Origin: Leptodactylus fallax
Lineage: Eukaryota; Chordata; Amphibia; Anura; Leptodactylidae
Direction: 5' to 3'
DNA: 64,000 bases
Assembly: GCA_947044405.1 (NCBI GenBank)
Contig: CAMRHE010000503.1
Location: 1,141,501-1,205,500 of the forward strand
Shown here: one piece after another, positions 21,878 to 31,844 of the stretch
How the letters are laid out: every line of letters begins with the position of its first letter
How positions within the stretch are numbered: the stretch's first letter is position 1
The notes under the pieces: model-generated
Database searches by the model: none
Seen by the model: the letters and a program-made list of their open reading frames with translations, nothing else
Told to the model about the DNA's origin: nothing
Made by a program: the position numbers and the translations under genes

Positions 21878-22565
21878 CAGTGGCAGAAGTACTGCAGTAG
21901 CAGCTGTAGCGGCTGCCATGGGGCCCGCAACCTTAGGGGCCCGCTGAGCTCTTGCTGCTTCTTTTTTTAATAGGCCGTTACCTACCTGCTGGAGTAATCC
22001 CAGCAGGTAATGGGCCCTATTTACATTACGATCCCCGTTCCTGCTCACATAAAAAAACAGCGTTACTCTCCTCTCCAGCGTGACTCCATGCTGTCTTCGG
22101 CCTCTGTAGTGACATCACAGATATCTTGTGAGTTACCGAACCCAAAATGTTTGCAATATTTGCAATGAACACCGTAGGGGCAACGATGGAACATAATACT
22201 GTGTGGAGAGACCACTATGGAACATTATACTTTTGGAGGGTCTGCTATATGACATTATACTGTATGGAGGGGCCACTATGTGACATTATACTGGGTGGAG
22301 GGGCCACTATGTGACATTATACTGGGTGGAGGGGCCACTGTGAGACATTATACTGGGTGGAGGGGCTACTATGGGACACTATACTGTGTGAAGGGGCCAT
22401 TATGTTACATTATACTGTCTGGAGGCCAATGTGGGACATTATAGTGTGTGTAAGTGGGGAGTTATACCATGTAAGGGCCAGGACGGGGTGCTATGCCGTG
22501 TGGGGGGGGGGGGGGGCTGAAGACAAAAGTTTGCTATGGGGCTCAGTGTTTGCTAGTTATGCCCA
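21878..22565. mobile_element. hAT-type non-autonomous transposon B, damaged right end
   Basis: It begins CAGTGGCAGAAGTACTG, then GCAGCTGTAGCGGCTGCCATGGGGCCCG, which matches the interior of element D after its left end. It contains a 31-bp minisatellite (22180-22460) and a G run, and ends TTTGCTAGTTATGCCC, where CAGTGGC's complement would be expected but is replaced by a TA run. No target duplication found. Confidence 0.75.
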
Positions 22566-23035
22566 TATATATATATATCTGTATCTGTGGGAGCCCACTC
22601 AGTTTCTGCGTTTAGCACTTCCATTAATACAGATGCGTTCATTGTACTGTCAGTAGTATCAGGCCCTGTTCACACCGTGGAATCTGGAGCAGCGGATTTT
22701 GCAACTAAATCAGTGTCAGATTCTTTCCTCATTCTGCCTCCCATTGAAAACAATTGGAGCAGGACACTGGAAAAAAAAATGTGTCCTGCTCAATCTTGCC
22801 ATAGATTCTGCATCTGATTCAGAGGCCGCGGCTTGAGACCACCCACTGGTTAGATTAATTTGGGCCTAATCAGCAGTGGAAAGCCGTGAGCCGGGGGCAA
22901 AAAATAAAGAGGAATGGAGGCAGTTGTCCACCTCAAATTCCTCTTTACATTCCGACATCTGAACAGGTTATATCTACTTGTATGGCAGAATAGGACCTCC
23001 ATTCCAATAGAAGAAAAGAAAGATGATCCGCTCTT
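22566..23035. other. gene-free stretch
   Basis: A (TA) run, then sequence with CCTGTTCACACCGTGGAATC and GGTTAGATTAATTTGGGCC pieces of MITE-like character (22660-22860). No confident family or gene. Confidence 0.3.
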
Positions 23036-23180
23036 TACCCAAGGTTTCTAGTAGAGGGTTTTCTTTATTGGTTCCAATGCACACAAAGTGTTTCAGAGCT
23101 CTTGGGCTCCTTTTTGAAGTGCAAGTTGGATAACAGATCTCCAAGAGCCCTGAAATGCGTATATCAGGGGACACCCTATA
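23036..23180 (-). mobile_element. Penelope-like terminal fragment
   Basis: On the minus strand: AAAAAGGAGCCCAAGAGCTC, TGAAACACTTTGTGTGCATTGGAACCAATAAAGAAAACCC. The stem GGAGCC..GAGCTC followed by TGAAAC..., then AATAAAG, is the pattern of PLE terminal regions. A GCCCTGAAATGCG piece faces it on the plus strand (23147-23159). No coding part. Confidence 0.45.
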
Positions 23181-23282
23181 TTTACAGCTTATGAGGGAGA
23201 ATGCACCAGCGCTGATCCCCCAGAATGCCCCCCATAACGTTCTCCACGAGATCTCCAGACTCTGTCACGTCTGTTACATGTG

Positions 23283-23654
23283 TCATTGTGAACCTGCTCT
23301 CATCCGTGAAGAGCACAGGGCGCCAATGTCAAATCTGCCAATCTTGGTGTCCTCTGGCAAATGCCAATCGCCCTGCACTTGTGGACGTCGGGCACTCATA
23401 CCACCCTCATGGAGTCTATTTCTGACAGTTTGAGCAGACACATGGATGGTGGTGGCCTGCTGGAGGTCATTTTGTAGGGCTCTGGTACTGCTCCTCCTGT
23501 TCCTCCTTGCACAAAGGAGGAGGTAGCGGTCCTGATGCTGGGTAGTTGCCCTCCTACGGCCCCCTCCACTTCTTCTGATGTACTGGCCTGTATCCTGGTA
23601 TCTGCTCCATGCTCTGGACACTGTGCTGACAGACACAGCTAGCCTTCTTGCCAC
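23283..23654 (-). pseudogene. Tc1-like transposase, N-terminal part with internal deletion
   Basis: The sequence [20 protein letters not shown] is a helix-turn-helix. It is followed by the basic [20 protein letters not shown] region, and by the second HTH ([34 protein letters not shown]). Soon after this the relation to intact family members shifts: a deletion near 23390 joins a different part ([13 protein letters not shown]), which would have preceded the first catalytic aspartate. The whole catalytic core is missing. Start codons further upstream are separated by the hAT insertion at 23719. Confidence 0.82.
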
Positions 23655-23854
23655 AGCTCACATTGATGTGCTATCCTGCATGAGCTGCACTACCTGAGCA
23701 ACTTCTGTGGGTTGTAGACAGTGGCGTAACTAGGAATGGGTGGGCCCCAAGGTGAACATTTGATATGGGGTTCACCGAACTGCCAACCCCAACCGCCCCT
23801 CGGACCGCCCCCTCCAACCCCCCCCCCAAAAAAACAGTATTCCTGCTGCACACT

Positions 23855-24420
23855 ATTATGTATACCCCATAGTGGCCCCTGCACACACTATTATGCCCCA
23901 TTGTGGCCCCTGCACACACTATTATGCCCCATAGTGGCCCCTGCACACACTATTATGCCCCATAGTGGCCCCTGCACACGTATTATGCCCCATAGTGGCC
24001 CCTGCACACAGTATTATGCCCCATAGTGGCCCCTGCACACAGTATTATGCCCCATAGTGGCCCCTGCACACACTATTATGCCCCATAGTGGCCCCTGCAC
24101 ACACTATTATGCCCCATAGTGGCCCCCACACAGTATTATGCCCCATAGTGGCCCCTGCACACAGTATTATGCCCCATAGTGGCCCCTGCACACAGTATTA
24201 TGCCCCATAGTGGCCCCTGCACACAGTATTATGCCCCATAGTGGCCCCTGCACACAGTATCAGCCATAGTGGCCCCTGCACACAGTATTATGCAGCATAG
24301 TGGCCCCTGCACACAGTATTCTGCAGCATAGTGGCCCCTGCACACAGTATTATGCAGCATAGTGGTCTCTGCACACACTATTATGTCCCATAGTGGCCCC
24401 TGCACACAGTATTATGTCCC
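23855..24420. repeat. 31-bp minisatellite, first part
   Basis: About 18 units of CCCCATAGTGGCCCCTGCAC plus ACAGTATTATG. The array is continuous with 26143-26340 once the retroviral insertion is taken out. Confidence 0.95.
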
Positions 24421-25000
24421 TGTAAGAGTTAAAAATAACCCCAGGTAGATTTGGTAAATAAGTCAGGTAAAACCCCGGTACCGGCAAAAGGACAGAGACG
24501 ACACAGGCTTGTCAGTAACTGCCAGAGATCTCCTGTGGGAGGATCACTGGTCATTTATTTTATAGAGTATTGAGCAAAAGTTACAATCAATCATATTACG
24601 TAAATTGGGGATGGTTTATTGGCACTCAAATATGGGATTTCACACAATTTCTGGGAATTAATATAAAATTATATTTAACCCATGTTACACAATAGATGTA
24701 ATGTTACATAACAATGATGGATGAAGTAATCTTGACTCCCTCGCATCCTTCACCCATATCTTGCAACATATCTGGTCAGACTGTCTCCACCAATTTTGGC
24801 AGTACAAGTTGTTTACGGTACAAAAATGAGAATATTTCTAAAAATGGTGAAAGCAAAGAAATGTCACGTGATACAGAATACAAAGTCTTTTGTAACTTTG
24901 GTTCACAATACATGAGTGATACAGGAGTATATATGTTTGGTTATATGAGATTATAATGGAGAATATATATAAAATTAACTATATAATGACTACTCTAACA
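24421..25000 (-). repeat. 3' LTR of the deleted retrovirus
   Basis: About 580 bp, minus-strand ends TGTTAGAG...CTCTTACA (7 of 8 inverted match). It is preceded by the polypurine tract AAAAAGAGGGGAGTAA. The first 14-15 bases recur at the other end of the insertion (26142-26128), identifying that end as a remnant of the 5' LTR. Confidence 0.85.
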
Positions 25001-25334
25001 TTACTCCCCTCTTTTTATCATTTTTATACAGACAACACGGACAAAGTCTAACTCCCTTGTTATTTAGGATAGTAATTAGAGTCACCCTACCTACCCAAAG
25101 TGTGAGAATACTAATTTTCACAGATTGAGGGATGCCAGCATCCGTCCAGATGACTCCAATACATAACCATCCTACTACCTGTCGATATTTTGTCCATGCT
25201 ACCTATACAAAAAGGATTTAAGGGGCAAATAACTTTTTGTACTTAGAAAAGATTACATATTGGTTCATAAGTCCATTATAATGAAATGTTCTCAATAGAA
25301 TCGTTTCTTGCATCAACTTGTTTGATGAAATTCC

Positions 25335-26127
25335 TTAGATGAAGGAATTTCCACAATGGATACAATTGGCAAGGTTCTCTAATGCTTCTTTTCCACATGA
25401 GTTGCATGTGTATCTTTGAGAAGTTTGAGAAGTCAGTATCACCATTGCATTTTCATCTTTTGTCTTAGATTCAGATTTGAATTTTCCTGAAAAACATTCA
25501 CATTTTAGTATTCTTTTACATATTAACAGGAGAAGTTTCACTAAGATGTATATTATCAAAATGAGGAAACTCCTTGTAGGATGACATGGAAAATACCAGA
25601 AATCCAACCTCCTAACCCTTTAAACCAATTCAGCTAAAATCTTCTCCTGAGTGAATTCTTCTGAATTTTTCCTTTAATTTTACAACTTCTTCTAAATCGT
25701 GGGCAATTCTGAGCAAACCTTGTGGGTCTATATTGTGACAACAAGTTAGTCCTATAATTTGACACATACCACCTTGGGCTGCTGTTAAATAGTCTAAAAC
25801 CATTGCATGCTGATTAGTAACTATAATCAATTGTTTCAGGTATGTATCTTCTATTTTGATAGTGTCAAATAGATAATTAGTAACATTATCAAACAATTCT
25901 CCCAAATCTTCTATTCTCCTGGCATTTCTGAGTATCCCTAAATAAGAACCAATACTAGGTATGAGGAGACTAGCTTTTTCTTGCCATGTAACATGTATTA
26001 ACTTGTGGTGTAAAGGATGTTCTGGTGTGTGAGTAAGATCAGGTATATTTTGAGGAACAATAGAGGTATCAGATAATTCTCTTTTAGTTACTGTATGTTC
26101 AGAATAAGTAGCATAAACACCACACCC
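25335..26127 (-). pseudogene. retroviral env transmembrane-subunit remnant
   Basis: The minus-strand frame from about 26095 to 25630 covers the C-terminal part of the surface region and the transmembrane subunit. The stretch AAQGGMCQIIGLTCC carries the C-X6-CC motif of the disulfide-linked envelope type found in gamma- and epsilon-like retroviruses. An in-frame stop (TAG/TGA region at about 25630) separates this from a membrane anchor (hydrophobic FLILIIYILVKLLLLI in the open frame 25335-25607) and a short cysteine-containing tail. The N-terminal surface part is deleted. I see no intact envelope protein. Confidence 0.8.
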
Positions 26128-26142
26128 TGACTACTCCTAACA

Positions 26143-26340
26143 GTCCCATAGTGGCCTCTGCACACAGTATTATGTACCATAGTGGCCTCTGCACACAGTA
26201 TTATGGCCCATAGTGGCCCCTGCACACAGTATTATGGCCCATAGTGGCCCCTGCACACAGTATTATGTCCCATAGTGGCCCCTTCACATAGTATTATGTC
26301 CCATAGTGGCCCCTTCACATAGTATTACGCCCGATTGTGG
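26143..26340. repeat. 31-bp minisatellite, second part
   Basis: About six units of the same repeat as 23855-24420, on the other side of the retroviral insertion; the first five bases are the target duplication. Confidence 0.92.
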
Positions 26341-26357
26341 ACCACCCATGAACAATT

Positions 26358-26395
26358 ATTATACTCTGGGGTCTTTTCAGACCCCAGAGTATAAT
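26358..26395. other. perfect 17-bp hairpin module in hAT C
   Basis: ATTATACTCTGGGGTCT, loop TTTC, exact complement. It lies between minisatellite and GC-rich part, the same position as the hairpin in hAT A. Confidence 0.85.
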
Positions 26396-27129
26396 GATTG
26401 GAGACCCAGAGGAGGATAGAAACATAAAAAAAAACGATGCTACTTACCTGTTCCTCGCTCCGGTCCACTCCCTGCTACTTCGGCCTTCTTTAATGTGGGA
26501 CCAGGCCGGCGTCACATGATCCGGCCAGCGTCGCGACGCAAAATGACATCATCTGATGTCTGGGACGTCACCAAACAGGCCCGAAGCCTGGAGAAGCATA
26601 GGAGAGGTAAGTACATTGTTTTTTATGTTCCCTCACCTCCCCTGGGCCTTATACTCCTGGGTCTACAAAGACACCGGGCAGGCCTGTGCAGGACCCTGGG
26701 GATCAGTAAGTATATAGGGCCCGTTACCTGCTGGGGTTAACCCAGCAGGTAACGACCTATTTAAAAAAAAAAAAAAAAAAAAAAGCATCCGGGGCTCGCG
26801 GGGCCCCTTAATGTCCCAGGCCCTGTGGCAGCCGCTACCGCTGCTACCCCGGAAGTTACGCCCCTGCTTGTAGACACCACCTCATGCTACCTCTAATGAC
26901 AAAATGCAAAAGTGACCAAAACAAGATCCAAAAAGGATGAGAACAGAGAAATTGTCTGTGGTCACCACCTGCAGAAACACTCCTTTATAGGGGTGGTCTT
27001 GCTTATTGCCTATCATTTCTACCTGCTGTTTGTTCCATTTGCACAGCAGCAGGAGAAATTGAGTCACCTTCTGCATTGCTTCATAACTGGACAGGTTGAT
27101 TTCAAAGAAGTGTCATTGACTTGGAGTTA

Positions 27130-27425
27130 AGCCCCCAGCAGGCGACCGTGTGCACAGTCAGTGTGCTATCCTGGGTTTTTCCCAGATAGCACACTGACCC
27201 ATTCATTTCTATGATCCCGTACACATGACCAAAAATTACACGTGTGCAGACCGACAGTCTGGGCCGCAAAATATAGAACAAGTCCTATTCCTGTCCTATT
27301 TTGCGGCCCTGCTTCCGTGGCTCCTATTCATTTAATGGAAGGGGTGAAATCCGTGTGTCCTCCGTGCGCTGCCCGTACTTTTAATTCACGGCCGGCGGTA
27401 ATCACACGGTCGTGTGCAACCGGCC
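27130..27425. mobile_element. Harbinger-like MITE with TTA target duplication
   Basis: It interrupts the Tc1 sequence between GGAGTTA and CAGTGTG with TTA on both sides (27127-27129, 27426-27428). The ends contain inverted CGACCGTGTG/CACACGGTCG pieces, and TTTTGCGGCC / GGCCGCAAAATA is inverted in the middle. Non-coding. Confidence 0.65.
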
Positions 27426-27475
27426 TTACAGTGTGTTGTTTAAGTGTTCCCTTTATTTTTTTGAGCAGTGTATAT

Positions 27476-27722
27476 ATGTCAGAAGTGTCATGAAATTGAG
27501 TATGAAAGAGACAAATGTGGGTGAAGATTGTGAGGATGTGGAATCCTTGTTAGTGGAAATAGATAAAGATCGATAGACCCCCTCAGTTAGATGTTAAAAC
27601 GATAATATAACAGATTCACTATGAAGATTTATTCATCTATTATAAATATTTTCATATATTTGTTGTTTTGTGATCACAGGATCACACATATGGTGACTGT
27701 TCACACCTACATGGTTTTAGTA

Positions 27723-27757
<35 letters not shown>

Positions 27758-27990
27758 TTAAATCTTAATGACTGCATATAAAAAAACTGGTAATAATTAT
27801 TTTTTGATATTTCTTTTGGTTTATTATTTAGACATAATATTCTTCTGCTGCGTTAATGAAATACCATCTAGGAAAGTGTTAAACCATTGGGTCTCTGGAC
27901 CTTCCCTGTTTTACATGTGTCCTGCGTGCTATATATATCCCATGTATACTATGATTTTCTAGGCTTGATAGTAGTATAATGTTGTACCGT
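27476..27990. other. gene-free stretch
   Basis: AT-rich sequence with a short (TA) run at 27726-27756. A 64-codon open frame (27768-27962) is without motifs. Possibly part of the PLE-2 3' flank or an older repeat; no support for a gene. Confidence 0.3.
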
Positions 27991-28070
27991 GTTAGCCATT
28001 GAAAATAGTGGAAGAGTGAAGAAATCAGGCGATACCTTTTAGAGGCTAACTGAGTATATTTATAAGTAAG

Positions 28071-28107
28071 CTTTCAGGAGTACTAGCTAGCTCCCTTCAT
28101 CAGACAT
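28071..28107 (-). ncRNA. hammerhead-like core in the PLE-2 3' region
   Basis: Minus strand: CTGATGA (28103-28097), a stem AGGGAG...CTCCT with one bulge, then GAAA (28075-28072) and GC. Core and stem II fit a hammerhead. I could not pair convincing stems I and III, so self-cleavage is uncertain. PLEs are known hosts of such ribozymes. Confidence 0.45.
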
Positions 28108-28369
28108 GGTGTGATACAAGAACTGAAAATTCACAGATTTTTATACACATGGTTTTCAAAGCATTTTAGATTCTTTAAAAAAAATGCAATCTAAGTAGAG
28201 AAGTTATTTACAACAGGTCAAAAAAACAGTCTGGAAACTTGTGGTGCGTGACGGAGGGATCAGTAATTCTTGCTGTTATCTGTTTGCTATCAGGAGGTGA
28301 TTTGTGTCCCTCACAAGTCATACATAGTGTGATTTGAAGCTGGCATGAATATTGAGTTCAGTTCATGGT

Positions 28370-29935
28370 TCATGCATAGTGTGACATGAAGCTGGCATGA
28401 ATATTAAGTCCAAATTGCAGAGTTTGAAATTTTTGCATAAATTTATACTCCCATTCTTTTCTTTTCTCCTGCGTCTTAAAATGTCCCATTAAAACCACAA
28501 CCCGCAAATCTTCAATAGAGTGGTTTTCTCCGGAGAAATGTGTGGCCACTGGGAGATCTGTTCTGCTGTTATTAATATTGGATCTGTGTGAGTTCATTCG
28601 TTGACTGAGCCTCTGCCCTGTTTCCCCCACATAGAGGCCTGTGGTGGGACATTGCACACACATTATGAGGTACACCACATTGGAAGACCTGCAGGAAAAT
28701 GTCCCCCTAATTCTGTGCACCTGTTGTGACTGTGGGATAGGTACACTGTCAGCGGTGTGGATGTGCTTGCAGGTCATGCACCTTTTATGTAGGCAAGGTG
28801 AGGTGCCATTTTCAGTTGGGGCCTTCAGGGCACTCCGGACGATAATACGCCTCAGGTTTGGTGGTTGTCGAAAGGAAAGGAGAGGGGGGACTGGAAATAT
28901 GTCCTTGAGCCTGTTGTCCCTATGTAGCACAGGTTGGAGCTCCTTGGCAATCCTTCGTAGGATTTCCAGCTGTGGGTTGTAGGTGACTACTAGGGGCACT
29001 CGGGCATCTTTCTGGGTCTCTCTATATGTGAGCAGACTGTCTCTGTTAATGGCTGCTGCTTTGTTCAATTGGTTGTCTGTCACTTTTGGTTTGTATCCCA
29101 ATCTGAGAAATTTCATCCTCAGATCCAGGAGGTGCTTGTCCAGGTCTGTTTTGTCGGAGCAAATACGATAGTATCGTATAGCCTGGCTGTAGATTATAGA
29201 TTGTCTTGTGTGCTTGGGGTGGAAGCTGTCGTTTCTCAGGTAGGCCGTTCTGTCTGTGGGTTTGTGGTATATCGATGTGAGTAGCCGGTGGTCTTTAATG
29301 TATATTGTGGTATCCAGAAAGTGAATTTCACTCCCTGAATAGCTAAGTTTAAGGTTGATGGTCGGGTGAAAGTCATTGAAGTCATTATGGAATTGAAGTA
29401 GGGCCTCCTCAACTGCAGTCCAGATGACAAGGATATCATCGATATAACGAAGGTAAATCATAGGTTTGGTGGCGCATGTTGATAAATATGTTCCTTCCAT
29501 TTCTGCCATAAAGAGATTTGCATATTGGGGTGCACATCTGGTCCCCATTGAAGTTCCCATTCGCTGTAGATATAGATCCTCTCCAAAGGTAAAATAGTTG
29601 TGGCTAAGGATGAATTGTATGAGCTGCGTTACTGGTTCTGTTGGGAGGTTTTGTTTTGCCAGGTGTACCCGACATGCTGCAACTCCATCCTTGTGGGGAA
29701 TGTTGGTATACAGGGATTCCACATCCATGGTGGCCAAAATGGTACCCTCAGGTAGAGGGCCCAGGGCATTCAGTTTGTTAAGAAGGTCAGTGGTGTCCTG
29801 GATATAGCTTGGAGTATCCCTGACAAGGGGTTTTAGGAGATTTTCCACCCAACCTGAGATGTTTTCTGTCAGTGTCCCAATGCCAGAAATGATAGGCCTC
29901 CCAGGGTTGCCATCTTTGTGTATCTTTGGGAGCAT
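28370..29935 (-). CDS. PLE-2 reverse transcriptase plus GIY-YIG endonuclease (partial)
   Basis: 521 codons without interruption. It starts at the first methionine within LPKIHKDGNPGRPI, a PLE RT motif, so the N-terminal part of the protein (before the RT fingers) is lost. Motif A is TMDVESLYTNIP, motif B GTSMGTRCAPQYANLFM, and the catalytic box YLRYIDDILVIW (residues about 160-175). A connector rich in basic residues follows, then a CHKRCMTCKH-like cysteine cluster, then GIY-YIG: SSNVVYLIMCVQCPTTGLYVGETGQRLSQRMNSH. The aspartates of the RT and the GIY/YIG residues (VVYLI, LYVGE) are present. It shows no stop or frameshift over 1.57 kb, so insertion was fairly recent. Confidence 0.9.
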   Translation of the reverse strand: MLPKIHKDGNPGRPIISGIGTLTENISGWVENLLKPLVRDTPSYIQDTTDLLNKLNALGPLPEGTILATMDVESLYTNIPHKDGVAACRVHLAKQNLPTEPVTQLIQFILSHNYFTFGEDLYLQRMGTSMGTRCAPQYANLFMAEMEGTYLSTCATKPMIYLRYIDDILVIWTAVEEALLQFHNDFNDFHPTINLKLSYSGSEIHFLDTTIYIKDHRLLTSIYHKPTDRTAYLRNDSFHPKHTRQSIIYSQAIRYYRICSDKTDLDKHLLDLRMKFLRLGYKPKVTDNQLNKAAAINRDSLLTYRETQKDARVPLVVTYNPQLEILRRIAKELQPVLHRDNRLKDIFPVPPLLSFRQPPNLRRIIVRSALKAPTENGTSPCLHKRCMTCKHIHTADSVPIPQSQQVHRIRGTFSCRSSNVVYLIMCVQCPTTGLYVGETGQRLSQRMNSHRSNINNSRTDLPVATHFSGENHSIEDLRVVVLMGHFKTQEKRKEWEYKFMQKFQTLQFGLNIHASFMSHYA

Positions 29936-29966
29936 ATAGAAGCAGCCCGGTCTGGGATCTTGTGGG

Positions 29967-30110
29967 ATCTAGGCTTGAGAAAGGCAGTAGTTTTTCTGCC
30001 GAAACGCGTTGCCATTTTATCCTTTTTTTATTAATTGTTTTTTAAAAATAAATTGTATTTTGTTTTAAGATCCTTTTTTTTTTCTTCATTTTGATATATA
30101 TATATATTAC
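29967..30110 (+). mobile_element. PLE-type terminal fragment with degenerate hammerhead-like motif
   Basis: GGC-TTGAGAA, stem GGCAG/CTGCC, then GAAACGCGTT and GCC (29972-30012): the exact GAAACGCG wording and the GGC/GCC outer pair follow the hammerhead layout, but the CTGATGA core is replaced by TTGAGAA (the catalytic G is an A). It is followed by an A/T-rich tail with AAATAAA. It lies in the opposite orientation to PLE-2, so it belongs to a different insertion. Confidence 0.55.
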
Positions 30111-30409
30111 AGTATATTTTCCTTTGGCTAATTAATCGTGGACCATGAGCAGCAGCCATCTTTACACAGGAACCAGATTGAGACTTCCCAGGAGGGTTAA
30201 CTGAAGCTCATTATGAAAGTTGTGCCTGCTTTTGCACAACTCCCACGAGGTGAGACTAAACCTAGAAAGTTGGTGTCTGTCCATATTTGTATGTGTTCCT
30301 GTGATTTCTGCACTAGGGAGCGCTGCTCTCTTTTTCTTTTGTATCCTAAACATAACTGAGGAGTTAGAGGATCAATTATATAAGTAAACTGAGTGGGCGG
30401 CACAGGCGG
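30111..30409. other. gene-free stretch
   Basis: A TA run, then unique sequence including TCCCACGAGGTGAGACTAAACC. No coding or RNA features recognised. Confidence 0.3.
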
Positions 30410-30420
30410 GTACAGTAGTC

Positions 30421-30696
30421 TTGGTGGGAGATTTGAACTACTTTGATATTGACTGGGGTCATGGTTCTGCGTCGGCTGCAAAGAGGAGGAAATTCATCAA
30501 CTTGTTGCAGGACAACTTTATGGCCCAGCTTGTAGAAGATCCAACTGGAGCTGATGTTCTGCTGGATGTGGTCATTTCTAATAATGCTGGACTTGTTGGA
30601 AATGTCACTGCTGGCAAAAACCTTGGTAAAGGTGACCATAATGTAATCAGATTCCACCTAAATTGTCAAAAAAACAAACAAAGGTTGGGAGGGTAA
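30421..30696 (+). pseudogene. CR1-like LINE endonuclease C-terminal part
   Basis: Reads VGDLNYFDIDWGHGSA, then RRKFINLLQDNFMAQLVEDPT, LLDVVISN, GKGDHNVIRF: the GD(F/L)N motif, the DLLFTN-like motif (LLDVVISN) and the SDH-type catalytic end (here GDH), in the CR1 arrangement. About 92 codons. Both flanks are out of frame. It would nick target DNA in an intact element. Confidence 0.78.
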
Positions 30697-31245
30697 AATC
30701 CCTCAATTTTAAAAAAGGCCAATTTTCCCAGGTTACGGGCTGCACTTAAGGATATAGACTGGGAGTAGCTATTGTCAGATAGTAATACAGAGGTTAAATG
30801 GGAGACATCCAAATCTACATTGAGCAAGTATATAGCAAAATGTATACCCATAGAGAACAACGTCTTACATTAACCCCCCCCCCCCCCCCCCATGGCTTAC
30901 AGCTATGGTTAAAAGGACGATAAACAATAAAAAACGGGTATTTAAAAAATATAAATCGGAAGGGTCAGCTGTAGCATTTTAGAATTACAAAAAGCATAAT
31001 AACATCTGTAAAATGGAAATAAATTCAGGTAAAATACATAATGAATAGCAGGTGGCTATGGAAAGTAAATCTAACCCCAAAAATGTGTTAAAAATATATA
31101 AATGCAAAAAAAACAGAACAGGTAGAACCCCTAAATAATGTAATGAAGATTTAGTCAAAGGGGTTCAATAAAAAGCAGAGCTACTAAATGGGTTCCATAG
31201 CTCTGTGTATACAGGCGAATAGGGAGTAGGTGATGTAGGAGTCAC

Positions 31246-31844
31246 CAGGGGCGTAACTACTGGGGTAGCAGCGGTAGTGGCTGCCACAGGGCCCGGGACA
31301 TTTGGGGGCCCGGAAGTATAATGACTTTCAGACCCCGGAGTATAATGATCGGAGGCCCGGGAGAAGTGAGGGAACATAAAAAACACTGTAACTTACCATT
31401 CCTGCACTCCAGCAGGCTTCGGGCCTGTTTGGTGACGTCCCACATGTGTCGCGATGCTGGCCTGGCTCATGCGAGATCTGGTCCAACATTGAAGATGGCC
31501 GAAGTGTCGGGCTAAGTGCACCGGAGCCAGGAAGAGGTAAGTAACACTTTTTTTTTTTGTTTGTATCTTCCCCTGGGTCTCCAATCATTATACTCTAATA
31601 CCCCAGAGAATAATAATTGTTCATGGGTGGTCCAAAATGGGGCATAGTACTGTGTGCAGGGGCCACTATGGGGCATAGTACTGTGTGCAGGGGCCACTAT
31701 GGGGCATAATACTGTGTACAGGGGCCACTATGCTGCATAATACTGTGTGCAGGGGCCACTATGGGGCATAATACTGCGGTTCGGGGGGGGGGGGGCATGT
31801 CAAATGTTCGCCTTGGGGCACAGCCATTCCTAGTTATGCCACTG
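31246..31844. mobile_element. hAT-type non-autonomous transposon D
   Basis: 599 bp, left end CAGGGGCGTAACTACTGG, right end CTAGTTATGCCACTG. The flanks GGAGTCAC (31238-31245) and GTTGTCAC (31845-31852) match at 6 of 8, so an old target duplication. It contains the GTAGTGGCTGCCACAGGGCCCG stretch shared with element B, the hairpin module split by a GC-rich insert, and about five minisatellite units (31630-31790). It sits inside the CR1 LINE. Confidence 0.85.

Larger units (their letters stand above)
24421..26142 (-). mobile_element. internally deleted endogenous retrovirus
   Basis: It sits in the minisatellite with a perfect 5-bp target duplication GTCCC (24416-24420 and 26143-26147). On the minus strand it consists of about 15 bases of LTR start (TGTTAGGAGTAGTCA), then directly the 3' part of an env gene, a purine tract (25001-25019) and a full LTR. 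Gag, pol, the primer site and most of the first LTR are absent. It is an old, defective copy. Confidence 0.88.
23719..26866. mobile_element. hAT-type non-autonomous transposon C, containing a retroviral insertion
   Basis: The left end is CAGTGGCGTAACTAGG, the right end GTTACGCCCCTG. The 8-bp flanks GTTGTAGA (23711-23718) and CTTGTAGA (26867-26874) match at 7 of 8 and interrupt a Tc1 element, confirming the borders. Without the 1722-bp retroviral insert it would be about 1.4 kb. Inside are a long 31-bp minisatellite, the 17-bp perfect hairpin (26358-26395), and a CGTCGCGACG-containing GC-rich part like that of element D. Confidence 0.93.
23190..27475 (-). mobile_element. third-family Tc1-like transposon, split by a hAT element and a MITE
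   Basis: Transposase-side sequence lies at about 23200-23718. The 5' side resumes at 26875 (CCACCTCATGCTACC, AATGACAAAATGCAAAAGTGACC...) and ends with GTGTTCCCTTTATTTTTTTGAGCAGTGTA near 27475, the familiar inverted-repeat end of this family. The hAT insertion sits in the codons just after the transposase start region. A further MITE (27130-27425) interrupts at TTGGAGTTA/CAGTGTG. The left end is truncated. Confidence 0.88.
27990..29966 (-). mobile_element. Penelope-like element PLE-2, 5'-truncated
   Basis: The minus strand reads RT and GIY-YIG (29935-28370), then about 380 bp of 3' region ending AGTTAGCCTCTAAAAGGTATCG...TTCACTCTTCCACTATTTTC near 27990. Its 3' region carries CTGATGA and GAAA hammerhead-core sequences. 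The coding part is cut at about 29966 within the codons DPRPGCFY. A loose copy of its 3' terminus is at 42970-43050. Confidence 0.9.

Noticed and set aside
23855..24420. Regular 31-bp repeats that resemble a CRISPR array
   Set aside because: There are no unique spacers: the whole unit repeats. It is a minisatellite inside a transposon in a vertebrate genome.
29996..30012. Active hammerhead at the GAAACGCGTT motif
   Set aside because: The CTGATGA core is replaced by TTGAGAA, including loss of the catalytic guanine, so only a degenerate relic is claimed.
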